From JALYZC01 sp035997675 (GTDB taxonomy: Bacteria > Actinomycetota > Thermoleophilia > Solirubrobacterales > Solirubrobacteraceae), in assembly GCA_035997675.1 (NCBI GenBank), contig DASYIJ010000263.1, positions 1 to 5,704 on the forward strand: a stretch of DNA of 5,704 nt, in the 5' to 3' direction. Position numbers and translations under genes: made by a program. The notes under the pieces were generated by a model, which saw nothing but the letters and a program-made list of their open reading frames with translations, made no database searches and was not told the DNA's origin. Positions 1 to 5,030 of this stretch are shown here, piece after piece; position 1 is the stretch's first letter, and each line of letters begins with the position of its first letter.

Positions 1-2
1 TG

Positions 3-473
3 CTCGAGCACACGGTCGGCGTCGCCCACGGCGTCAACGCGATCAGCGCCACCTTCCCGGAGATCGACCGCGACGTGGCGGTCACCGGCGCGCTGCTGCA
101 CGACATCGGCAAGCTGGACGCCTACGCCTTCGAGGGCCACACGATCGACCTGGCCGACGCCGGCAAGCTCCAGGGCGAGATCCCGCTGGGCTACTACCGC
201 GTGCGGCGCACGATTGAGGACCTCGACGGGTTTCCCCCCGCACTCGCCGAGGCCGTGTTGCACATCATCCTTTCCCACCACGGGGCGCTCGAGCACGGCA
301 GCCCCGTCGTCCCGTGCACGCGGGAGGCCACGCTCGTCCACATGATCGACAACCTGGGCGGGCGGCTGGGCTCCTTCGACCGGCTCGAGAAGTCGCTCGC
401 CGACGGCGAGCGGTGGTCGGGGTACGACCGCGCGCTCGAGGGCGCGGCCTACTTCTCCCGCGAAGCGGCCTAG
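3..473 (+). CDS. HD-domain phosphohydrolase, YhaM-like (3' end only)
   Basis: This is the C-terminal 156 residues of a protein that begins before the window; the reading frame is open from base 3. The visible part carries the HD metal-binding pattern: His3 in LEHT, His33-Asp34 in LLHDIGK, His92-His93 in LSHHG, and Asp116 in HMIDN. The order and the surrounding words (ALLHDIGK, LSHHGALEHGSPVVP, MIDN) resemble the catalytic domain of YhaM/Cbf1-type 3'-5' exoribonucleases, which are cytoplasmic, metal-dependent and usually carry an N-terminal OB fold. That fold would lie upstream and cannot be seen. One oddity is Glu59 in LQGEIPLG, where I recall YhaM homologues having His (GHI). The GTG at 75 is internal and would remove the first HD histidine, so it is not the start. 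The gene ends in TAG at 471-473, overlapping the stop of the opposite-strand gene. The HD family call is firm; the exact substrate is not. Confidence 0.8.
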   Translation, partial: LEHTVGVAHGVNAISATFPEIDRDVAVTGALLHDIGKLDAYAFEGHTIDLADAGKLQGEIPLGYYRVRRTIEDLDGFPPALAEAVLHIILSHHGALEHGSPVVPCTREATLVHMIDNLGGRLGSFDRLEKSLADGERWSGYDRALEGAAYFSREAA

Positions 474-476
474 GCC
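467..476. repeat. 10-bp palindrome holding both stop codons
   Basis: GGCCTAGGCC is a perfect palindrome. Its central CTAG supplies the TAG of the HD gene on the plus strand (471-473) and the TAG of the SnoaL-like gene on the minus strand (472 down to 470). The two convergent genes therefore share the palindrome with no spacer. No T-tract follows on either side, so it is not a convincing intrinsic terminator. Confidence 0.75.
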
Positions 477-874
477 TCCGCCGCCGGGCCGAGCGCGGCC
501 AGGACCACCGCGGAGTCGACGATGCTGTCGAACGTGATGGCGACGCCGTCCTGGAAGTCCCAGACGTGCGCGAAGCGGGCCTCGAACTCATCGCCCGTCG
601 CGCGTGCCCGTCCCCGCAGGCGCCCGAGCACGACCACGCGCTCACCGGCGTCGAGGTACTCGTCGGGGTCTCCCCATCCGTTCTCGACGTACTCGTCGAG
701 GACGTCGAAGTACGCGGCAACGCCGTCGCGGCCATGGCGCGTCCCGCCCCAGGGCAGGGTGTCCGGCGCGTGCCATGCGACGTTGTGCGCGAGCAGGCCG
801 AGCAGCCCGTCCACGTCGTGGCGGTCGAACGCGTCGTAGGCGGCGCGCACCGCCGGGAAGTCCTCTTCGGCCAC
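470..874 (-). CDS. SnoaL-like / NTF2-superfamily protein
   Basis: This encodes a predicted 134-residue single-domain protein of the NTF2-like alpha+beta barrel type. The N-terminal helix (FPAVRAAYDAFDRHDVDGLL, residues 6-25) followed by LLAHNVAWHAPDTLPWGG and HGRDGVAAYFDVLDEY is the usual SnoaL-like start. The later strands fit the barrel: RVVVLGRLRGRARATGDEFEARFAHVW, then FQDGVAITFDSIVDSA. Proteins of this type are small cytoplasmic enzymes (isomerases, cyclases, hydrolases) or ligand-binding proteins, and the sequence does not say which. I chose GTG at 874 because MAEEDFPAVR begins directly at the first helix and a promoter-like pair sits just upstream. The TTG at 919 would add an Arg-rich, promoter-containing 15-residue extension. 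It is convergent with the HD gene and divergent from the WYL gene. Family call is good; function is unknown. Confidence 0.75.
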   Translation of the reverse strand: MAEEDFPAVRAAYDAFDRHDVDGLLGLLAHNVAWHAPDTLPWGGTRHGRDGVAAYFDVLDEYVENGWGDPDEYLDAGERVVVLGRLRGRARATGDEFEARFAHVWDFQDGVAITFDSIVDSAVVLAALGPAAEA

Positions 875-880
875 GCGGCG

Positions 881-910
881 ATCGTCGCAGCGCCCGCGCC
901 CGCGCGTCAA
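881..910 (-). promoter_or_regulatory. Candidate promoter for the SnoaL-like gene (leaderless)
   Basis: On the minus strand a -35-like TTGACG (910-905) is followed after 18 bases by GACGAT (886-881). Six bases later comes the GTG start at 874, where transcription would be expected to begin. The -35 is strong and the -10 is weak because it lacks the leading T. The arrangement fits a leaderless mRNA, which is common in Actinomycetota, and no Shine-Dalgarno sequence is visible for this start. Confidence 0.35.
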
Positions 911-948
911 ATGCCGCAAAAACCGGGGCGGGCGGGCCCACGCGGGAC

Positions 949-962
949 CCTGCGCACGCAGG
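949..962. promoter_or_regulatory. 14-bp inverted repeat in pafBC upstream region, possible operator
   Basis: CCTGCG and CGCAGG form a perfect 6-bp inverted repeat around a central CA. It ends 6 bases before the candidate -10 of the tandem WYL gene, so it occupies the spacer and -35 region, where a regulator could act. It could equally be a chance palindrome in GC-rich DNA. Confidence 0.35.
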
Positions 963-968
963 AGCTTC

Positions 969-974
969 TAAGGT
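969..974 (+). promoter_or_regulatory. Candidate -10 box of the tandem WYL (pafBC) gene
   Basis: TAAGGT matches the actinobacterial TANNNT -10 pattern. It predicts a start of transcription near 981, only about 5 bases before the ATG at 986. No good -35 is present at 16-18 bp upstream. That would suit a promoter that needs an activator, or one driven mainly by its -10. Confidence 0.4.
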
Positions 975-985
975 TGCAGGCCTCG

Positions 986-3049
986 ATGGCCAAGGACACC
1001 GAAAAGCTCATCCGGCAGCTCTCGCTGATCTCCTACCTGATGGCCGAGCGGCGCCCGGTGACGGCCCTGGAGATCCGGGCCAACGTCGAGGGCTACAGCG
1101 GAATGAACGAGGACGCCTTCGCGCGGCGCTTCTACGCCGACCGCGCGGAGCTCGAGTCGCTTCGGATCGTGCTCGCGGTCGACCGGCCGGTGGACGGGCT
1201 CGCGGAGCAGGAGAGCTACTCGCTCCCGCCCGAGAACTTCTACCTCCCGGCGATCGAGTTCACCGACTCCGAGCTGGCCGCGCTGCAGACCGCCCTGTCG
1301 CTGCTCGACGGCGAGTTTGCCTACGCCGAGCCTCTGCGCCTGGCGCTCCAGCAGATCTCCTGGGGGCGTCCGAGCCCGCTGCGTGCGCCCGACCAGCGCT
1401 CGGTCGCGCTCGGGATCACCGCCTCGGCCGGCGGCCACGACCTGTCTCAGCGCCTGGTGAAGGTCGACACGGCGATCTCCCGGCGCAAGACCATCACCTT
1501 CGGCTACTACACGATGGAGCGCGACGAAGAGAGCGAGCGCAAGGTCGACCCCTACCAGCTCCTGTTCCAGGGCGGCCAGTTCTATCTCGTCGGGCACGCC
1601 CATGAGCGCGACGACGTGCGGGTGTTCCGCCTCTCGCGCATCCGCGGGAAGGTCTCCTACGCGACCAAGGCCGAACATGACTTCCAGCGGCCCGACGACT
1701 TCGACCCGCGCGTGTTCGCAAACCGCATCTACTGGCAGTTCGGCGACCCGGTCGACGAGGCGCAGATCCTCGTCGCCGACCGGATCGCGTGGCAGATCGA
1801 GCGCCACTTCGGCCGCTACGGGACCTTTCGCGACGCCGATGACGAAAGCGGCCGGGTGTTCGCCACGCCCTACGCCAACGCGCGCTCGGTGATCTCCTGG
1901 GCGCTGGGCCTGGGCGAGCACGCCCGGCTGCTCGGCCCGCCGGAGTTGACCCGGGAGCTCGAGGAGCGCGTGGCGCTGCTCATCGAGCGCCACCGCGGCG
2001 AGCCCGACGTCGAGGTCCCCGCCGGAGCGACCGGGCCGGCGCCGGCGCCCGCACGGCCGCCGGTGGAGGGCAACGGCCGTTCCGAGGCGGCGATCCGCCC
2101 CGAGCGCTTCGCCCGCCTGGTCACGCTCGCCTCCATCCTGATCGAGGCCGGCCGAGAGGGCCGCCCCCTCCAGGTGCCCGATGTCTGCGAGCGGCTGCAG
2201 GTGTCCGAGGGAGAGCTGCGCGAGGACGTCCAGGTGCTGAACGTGGTCAATTTCGGCGCCGGTTCCTACATCCTCTACGCGGAGGTCTCCGAGGACGGCG
2301 AGATCGAGGTCGACCCCGACGCCTACAGCGACTCCTTCGCGCGTCCCGCGCGCCTGCTGCCGATCGAGGCCAAGGCGCTGGTGGCCGCGATCGACCTGAT
2401 CGGCGAGCACATCCCCAAGGGCTCGCTGACCTCCACGCGCTTGAAGATCGTCGCGGCGCTGGGCGAGGATCCGGTCGACGTCGGCCTCCAGGTCGCCAGC
2501 GCCGCGGGGGACGACCCCGAGATCGCGCGGCTGCTGACACGGGCGATCGCCGGTCGCCGTCTCGTCGAGATCGAGTACTACAAGGAGAACGAGGACGAGT
2601 TCTCGCTGCGGACGGTGGAGCCCTACGCGCTCGTCAACGGTCCCGACGCCTGGTACGTCGCCTCGTTCGATCCGGCGAAGGACGACGTCCGCCACTTCCG
2701 GCTCGACCGCATCAAGCGCGCGAGCGTGCTGGACGACCAGTTCGAGCCGCGGGCCGACGTGGATCCCGCGGCGGTGGTCGACGGGTGGCTGCGCACCGGC
2801 GAGGTCGAGGCCTCGCAGCGCGCGCGGGTGTGGTTCTCACCCGAGCGCGCCCGCTGGGCCCGCGAGGAGCGCACCGTTGTGGCCGAGCTCGACGACGGCG
2901 CCGTGCTCGTGGAGTTCCCGTACAAGGGCACGGACTGGCTCGTACGCGAGGTGCTCAAGGAGGCGGGCGACGCCACCGTGCTCGATCCGCCCGACGCCCG
3001 CGAGGCCGTGCTCGCCGCGGCCGAGCGCCTGAGCGGCGTCTACGCCTGA
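986..3049 (+). CDS. pafBC: PafB-PafC fusion, tandem WYL-domain transcription regulator
   Basis: This 687-residue protein has two copies of the HTH-WYL-WCX plan. The first half has an N-terminal helix-turn-helix at about 5-65 and a WYL domain at about 155-225, with VDPYQLLFQGGQFYLVG (WYL position FYL, 199-201) and VRVFRLSRIRG. Its WCX extension runs about 255-335. A Pro/Ala-rich linker (about 343-362) leads to the second half: a degenerate helix-turn-helix at about 372-430, a WYL domain at about 512-582 (VEPYALVNGPDAWYV, then VRHFRLDRI), and a WCX at about 612-685. In Actinomycetota, PafB and PafC act together as an activator of DNA-damage genes, and WYL domains sense ligands such as single-stranded DNA. 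Natural fusions are known. The ATG at 986 is chosen because MAKDTEKLIRQLSLISYLM begins at the first HTH helix and lies just after a -10 box. The frame is open back to 314, but that part is antisense to the neighbour. No pup or proteasome gene is adjacent. Confidence 0.9.
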   Translation: MAKDTEKLIRQLSLISYLMAERRPVTALEIRANVEGYSGMNEDAFARRFYADRAELESLRIVLAVDRPVDGLAEQESYSLPPENFYLPAIEFTDSELAALQTALSLLDGEFAYAEPLRLALQQISWGRPSPLRAPDQRSVALGITASAGGHDLSQRLVKVDTAISRRKTITFGYYTMERDEESERKVDPYQLLFQGGQFYLVGHAHERDDVRVFRLSRIRGKVSYATKAEHDFQRPDDFDPRVFANRIYWQFGDPVDEAQILVADRIAWQIERHFGRYGTFRDADDESGRVFATPYANARSVISWALGLGEHARLLGPPELTRELEERVALLIERHRGEPDVEVPAGATGPAPAPARPPVEGNGRSEAAIRPERFARLVTLASILIEAGREGRPLQVPDVCERLQVSEGELREDVQVLNVVNFGAGSYILYAEVSEDGEIEVDPDAYSDSFARPARLLPIEAKALVAAIDLIGEHIPKGSLTSTRLKIVAALGEDPVDVGLQVASAAGDDPEIARLLTRAIAGRRLVEIEYYKENEDEFSLRTVEPYALVNGPDAWYVASFDPAKDDVRHFRLDRIKRASVLDDQFEPRADVDPAAVVDGWLRTGEVEASQRARVWFSPERARWAREERTVVAELDDGAVLVEFPYKGTDWLVREVLKEAGDATVLDPPDAREAVLAAAERLSGVYA

Positions 3050-3051
3050 GG
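3048..3051 (+). promoter_or_regulatory. Ribosome binding site deciding the PNPOx-like start
   Basis: GAGG overlaps the TGA stop of the tandem WYL gene and lies 7 bases before the GTG at 3059. This favours that GTG over the later GTG at 3068 and ATG at 3092, and it supports coupled translation of the two genes. Confidence 0.5.
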
Positions 3052-3058
3052 CACTGGC

Positions 3059-3535
3059 GTGGCGCCCGTGTCTCGGCGCGGGCAGATCCAGATGAGCGAC
3101 GAGGAGGTCGCGGGCTTCCTCGAAGAACATCGGGTGGTCGTCTGCGCCACCAACGGCAGCGACGGCTGGCCGCACCTGATGCCGCTGTGGTACCTCCTGC
3201 GCGACGGCGATCTGTGGTCGTGGACCTACGCGAAGTCGCAGAAGGTGCGCAACCTCGAACGCGACGACCGCGTGACGCTGGCGGTGGAGACCGGCCACGA
3301 GTACCACGAGCTACGGGGCGTGATGATCCGGGCCCGGTGCGTCGTGCACCGGGAGCTCGAGGTCGTCGCCGGAGTCGGCCAGGACCTCGCGGTCCGCTAC
3401 GGCGGCGCCGACGCAGCGGTCGGTCCCGACGCGCGCGAGGTGTTCGAGCGCCAGGCGGCCAAGCGCGTTGCGCTGCACTTCGTCCCCGAATCGATCGCCA
3501 CCTGGGACCACCGCAAGCTCGGCGGCGTGTACTAG
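3059..3535 (+). CDS. PNPOx-like split-barrel flavin/F420-type protein
   Basis: This 158-residue protein resembles the pyridoxamine 5'-phosphate oxidase-like (FMN/F420-binding split barrel) family. Landmarks are an N-terminal helix, MSDEEVAGFLEEHR (12-25), and the first strands VVVCATNGSDGWPHLMPLWYLL (27-48). These are followed by LWSWTYAKSQKVRNLERDDRVTL (52-74), where the Lys/Arg residues usually contact the cofactor phosphate, and ELRGVMIRARCVV (84-96). Relatives are cytoplasmic dimers that reduce small molecules or bind heme or F420. Which cofactor this one uses cannot be told from sequence reading alone. It starts 9 bases after the tandem WYL stop, so it is probably co-transcribed. That may make it part of the damage-response transcription unit, perhaps in redox protection, which is only inference. 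It ends 25 bases before the convergent clpP stop. An ATG at 3092 is an alternative start, but it would lose the conserved-looking RRGQI segment. Confidence 0.8.
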   Translation: MAPVSRRGQIQMSDEEVAGFLEEHRVVVCATNGSDGWPHLMPLWYLLRDGDLWSWTYAKSQKVRNLERDDRVTLAVETGHEYHELRGVMIRARCVVHRELEVVAGVGQDLAVRYGGADAAVGPDAREVFERQAAKRVALHFVPESIATWDHRKLGGVY

Positions 3536-3560
3536 CGACTACGGATCCTGGTGCGCGCGC

Positions 3561-4184
3561 CTAACCGGCGAGGCCGGCTGCCACGCGGCGGCCCGTGGCC
3601 GCGCCGCGGTCGCGCAGCACCCGGTCGATCAGGCCGTAGCCGACCGCGTCCTCGGGCGTGAAGAAGCGATCGCGCTCAAGGTCGGCGTGCACGCGCTCGC
3701 GCTCCTGTCCAGTGTGCTCGGCGTAGATCTCCTCCAGCCGCTCCCGGAGTGCGAGGACCTCGCGCGCGTGGATCTCCAGGTCGGTGGACTGGCCCTGGAA
3801 CCCGCCGCTGGGCTGGTGGATGAGGATCCGGGCGTTGGGCAGCGCCGCGCGCTTGCCCTCGGTCCCGCCGGCCAGCACGAGCGATCCACCGGACATCGCG
3901 ATGCCGCAGCAGATGGTCTGCACGTCGGCCGAGACGAACTGCATCGTGTCGTAGATCGCCAGCGCGCCGTACGCGTCGCCCCCCGGGCAGTTGACGTACA
4001 CCGAGATGTCCTTGTCCGGATCGTCGGCGTCGAGGTGCAGGAGCTGGGCGACCAGGAGGTTCGCGACGTCGTGGTCGATCGGGCTGCCGAGGAAGACCAC
4101 CCGGTCGTTGAGCAGGCGGGAGTAGATGTCGAATGAGCGCTCGCCGCGCGGGCTCTGTTCGATCACCATGGGAACGAGGGGCAA
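3561..4184 (-). CDS. clpP: ATP-dependent Clp protease proteolytic subunit ClpP
   Basis: This 207-residue ClpP peptidase forms the barrel chamber that degrades proteins unfolded by ClpX or ClpC. The N-terminus LVPMVIEQSPRGERSFDIYSRLL (3-25) matches the axial-loop region that contacts the unfoldase. The catalytic triad is intact: Ser98 in GIAMSGG, His123 in ARILIHQP, and Asp172 in ERDRFF. Other hallmarks are DRVVFLG (27-33), IYDTMQF (78-83) and AVGYGLIDRVL (180-190). Unusual residues are Cys66 in NCPGGD, where NSPGG is usual, and Met97/Gly99 around the nucleophile, where AASMG is usual. The start is TTG at 4184, preceded by a strong GGAGGT. The in-frame ATG at 4169 is too far from that site and would remove PLVP. 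No clpX, tig or second clpP is adjacent, so this may be an extra paralogue in a genome with several. Length is normal for the family. Confidence 0.95.
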   Translation of the reverse strand: MPLVPMVIEQSPRGERSFDIYSRLLNDRVVFLGSPIDHDVANLLVAQLLHLDADDPDKDISVYVNCPGGDAYGALAIYDTMQFVSADVQTICCGIAMSGGSLVLAGGTEGKRAALPNARILIHQPSGGFQGQSTDLEIHAREVLALRERLEEIYAEHTGQERERVHADLERDRFFTPEDAVGYGLIDRVLRDRGAATGRRVAAGLAG

Positions 4185-4188
4185 GACG

Positions 4189-4194
4189 ACCTCC
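4189..4194 (-). promoter_or_regulatory. Strong Shine-Dalgarno site of clpP
   Basis: On the minus strand GGAGGT lies 4 bases before the TTG at 4184. It is the best Shine-Dalgarno sequence in the window, and it decides the TTG start over the ATG 15 bases further in. A near-consensus site paired with a weak TTG codon suggests tuned initiation. Confidence 0.75.
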
Positions 4195-4203
4195 AGATCT
4201 CGG

Positions 4204-4224
4204 TTCTCACTTCTCAGTTCTCAG
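4204..4224. repeat. Three TTCTCA direct repeats at 7-bp spacing
   Basis: TTCTCA occurs at 4204, 4211 and 4218, giving three heptads (TGAGAA when read in the clpP direction). They lie 10-40 bases upstream of the clpP start, just beyond its Shine-Dalgarno. Heptad direct repeats are used as operators by some Clp regulators, CtsR of Firmicutes being the known case. The heptad sequence here differs from CtsR sites, so only the arrangement is comparable. Slippage-generated repetition is another explanation. Confidence 0.5.
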
Positions 4225-4236
4225 TGGCGAGAACTG
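4215..4236. promoter_or_regulatory. Perfect 8-bp inverted repeat upstream of clpP
   Basis: CAGTTCTC (4215-4222) and GAGAACTG (4229-4236) are exact inverted repeats separated by AGTGGC. The element overlaps the third TTCTCA heptad and touches the first base pairs of the left GCAAC-type operator. It could be a dimeric operator for a clpP regulator, or a hairpin in the clpP 5' leader if transcription starts near 4261. Actinobacterial ClgR sites near clp genes are also GTTC...GAAC-like palindromes, but those I recall contain GTTCGC, so identity with ClgR is doubtful. Confidence 0.55.
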
Positions 4237-4256
4237 CAACCGTTTGGTTGCACGAT
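4235..4256. promoter_or_regulatory. Operator 1, candidate ArsR-family repressor site
   Basis: TGCAACC (4235-4241) and GGTTGCA (4246-4252) form a perfect 7-bp inverted repeat around GTTT. With its right flank CGAT it is repeated 41 bp downstream, with 18 of 21 bases identical (4236-4256 against 4277-4297). It covers the putative -35 of the SRPBCC-arsR promoter. Confidence 0.7.
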
Positions 4257-4272
4257 GTGGAGACGCTAGCAT
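4244..4272 (+). promoter_or_regulatory. Candidate promoter of the SRPBCC-arsR operon
   Basis: A weak -35-like TTGGTT (4244-4249) and a -10 TAGCAT (4267-4272) are separated by 17 bases. Transcription would start near 4279, 3-4 bases before the GTG at 4283, giving an almost leaderless mRNA. The two palindromic operators cover the -35 and the start-point region, which fits repression by blocking RNA polymerase. On the opposite strand TATGCT (4273-4268) overlaps this -10 and could serve clpP. Confidence 0.5.
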
Positions 4273-4275
4273 ATG

Positions 4276-4297
4276 CGCAACCGTGGAGTTGCACGAT
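4276..4297. promoter_or_regulatory. Operator 2, candidate ArsR-family repressor site
   Basis: GCAAC (4277-4281) and GTTGC (4288-4292) form a 5-bp inverted repeat around six bases, followed by ACGAT as in operator 1. The centre lies 41 bp from that of operator 1, close to four helical turns, so two dimers could bind the same DNA face. It spans the predicted transcription start and the GTG start codon of the SRPBCC gene. Confidence 0.65.
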
Positions 4298-4678
4298 CAA
4301 CAAGTGGTGCGGCGAGAGGTGGTTCTTCCGGTCGATCTGGACGCGGCCTGGGCCAACCTGGCCGAGGCCGAGGGCCTCGAGGGGTGGCTCGCGGACGAGA
4401 TCGATCTCGACGTGCGCCCCGGGGCCGACGGCACGGCCCGATGGTCAGACGGCACCGAGCGGCACGTCGTCGTCGACGAGATCGAGGTCGGCCGGCGCCT
4501 GGCGCTCTACTGGTGGGCGGAGGGCGAAGATGCGACGCTCGTGGAGCTGACCCTCGACGAGCACGACGACGGGACGCGGCTGGTGGTCGTCGAGGTCCCG
4601 GTGCGGGTGGTCGAGGCGGTCGGCGCCGGACTGCCCACCGGCGGCGCCGCGCGCGGCCCGCAGCTGGCGGCGGCATGA
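4283..4678 (+). CDS. SRPBCC (AHSA1-like) domain protein
   Basis: This predicted 131-residue protein is of the START/SRPBCC helix-grip type, AHSA1-like branch. Visible landmarks are the first strand VVRREVVLPVDLDAAWANL (8-26), then the helix and loop EGLEGWLADEIDLDVRPGADGTARW (30-54). Next come the middle strands ERHVVVDEIEVGRRLALYWWAEG (59-81) and ATLVELTLDEHDDGTRLVVVEVPV (84-107). The fold encloses a hydrophobic pocket for lipids or other small molecules. These proteins are very often encoded beside an ArsR repressor, as here, and the ligand is unknown. The GTG at 4283 follows a candidate -10 closely. GTG at 4304 or 4307 are alternatives that keep the first strand, and the start is uncertain because no Shine-Dalgarno is evident. 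The C-terminus is short and Gly/Ala-rich, with no clear final long helix. The stop overlaps the arsR start as ATGA. Confidence 0.75.
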   Translation: MELHDQQVVRREVVLPVDLDAAWANLAEAEGLEGWLADEIDLDVRPGADGTARWSDGTERHVVVDEIEVGRRLALYWWAEGEDATLVELTLDEHDDGTRLVVVEVPVRVVEAVGAGLPTGGAARGPQLAAA

Positions 4679-5019
4679 CCACCCGCGCAGACGAGCATGC
4701 CGGCGCCGTGTTCGCGGCGCTGGCGGATCCGACGCGGCGGCGCGTGCTGCAGGAGCTGGCGGATCGTCCGGGCGTGACCGCATCGGCGCTGGCGGACGAA
4801 CTGCCCGTCAGCCGGCAGGCGATCGTCAAGCACCTGACCGCGCTGCGCAAGGCCGGACTCGCCGAGCGTGAGCGCTCGGGCCGCGAGGCCCACTACACCC
4901 TCCGGCCGGCGCCGCTGACCGACGCGGTCGCGTGGATGGCCACGACCGGCGCGCAATGGGACAAGCGGCTCGCCCGCCTGGACCGGCGCCTGTCGGCCGA
5001 GTCGCCGGCACGCCGGTAG
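4675..5019 (+). CDS. ArsR-family winged-helix transcription repressor
   Basis: This 114-residue protein has the compact ArsR winged-helix fold: VFAALADPTRRRVLQELADR (12-31), the DNA-reading helix-turn-helix VTASALADELPVSRQAIVKHLTALRKAGL (34-62), and the beta wing AERERSGREAHYTLRP (63-78). The C-terminal helix WMATTGAQWDKRLARLDRRL (87-106) carries the Trp-Arg-Leu pattern seen in the ArsR group that pairs with SRPBCC proteins. No CxC metal site of the arsenic/zinc sensors is present (the protein has no Cys), so it probably does not sense metal through thiols. The start ATG overlaps the upstream stop (ATGA), so translation is coupled to the SRPBCC gene. It most likely binds the two GCAAC-N6-GTTGC sites upstream of its own operon and represses it, possibly relieved by a ligand linked to the SRPBCC protein. 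That last point is inference. Confidence 0.9.
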   Translation: MTTRADEHAGAVFAALADPTRRRVLQELADRPGVTASALADELPVSRQAIVKHLTALRKAGLAERERSGREAHYTLRPAPLTDAVAWMATTGAQWDKRLARLDRRLSAESPARR

Positions 5020-5030
5020 GCTCCCCGCGC

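Noticed and set aside
314..985. Upstream extension of the tandem WYL frame
   Set aside because: This part overlaps the HD gene and is antisense to the SnoaL-like gene. It has Arg-rich composition, and domain homology begins only at the ATG at 986.
968..2695. Long open frame (575 codons) on the minus strand opposite the tandem WYL gene
   Set aside because: Its translation is low-complexity and rich in Arg, Gly, Asp and Leu with no recognisable domain. It mirrors the codon positions of the clear pafBC coding frame, as expected in GC-rich DNA.
3536..3580. Possible bidirectional terminator between the PNPOx-like gene and clpP
   Set aside because: There is only a 5-bp CCGGC/GCCGG stem with a 3-base loop inside the clpP coding end (3565-3577) and no T-tract, too weak to call.
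4215..4236. LexA (SOS) or ClgR box
   Set aside because: The arms resemble GTTC...GAAC, but the spacing and flanks do not match the actinobacterial LexA box (GAAC-N4-GTTC) or the GTTCGC core of ClgR sites, so no named regulator is assigned.
4133..4282. Upstream extension of the SRPBCC frame into clpP
   Set aside because: It is antisense to the clpP 5' end and runs through the operators and promoter. The SRPBCC fold starts after 4283.
4273..4674. ATG at 4273 in frame with arsR, giving a long fused frame
   Set aside because: The added residues are Arg/Gly-rich and are the out-of-frame reading of the SRPBCC gene. The ArsR domain starts cleanly at the ATGA overlap.
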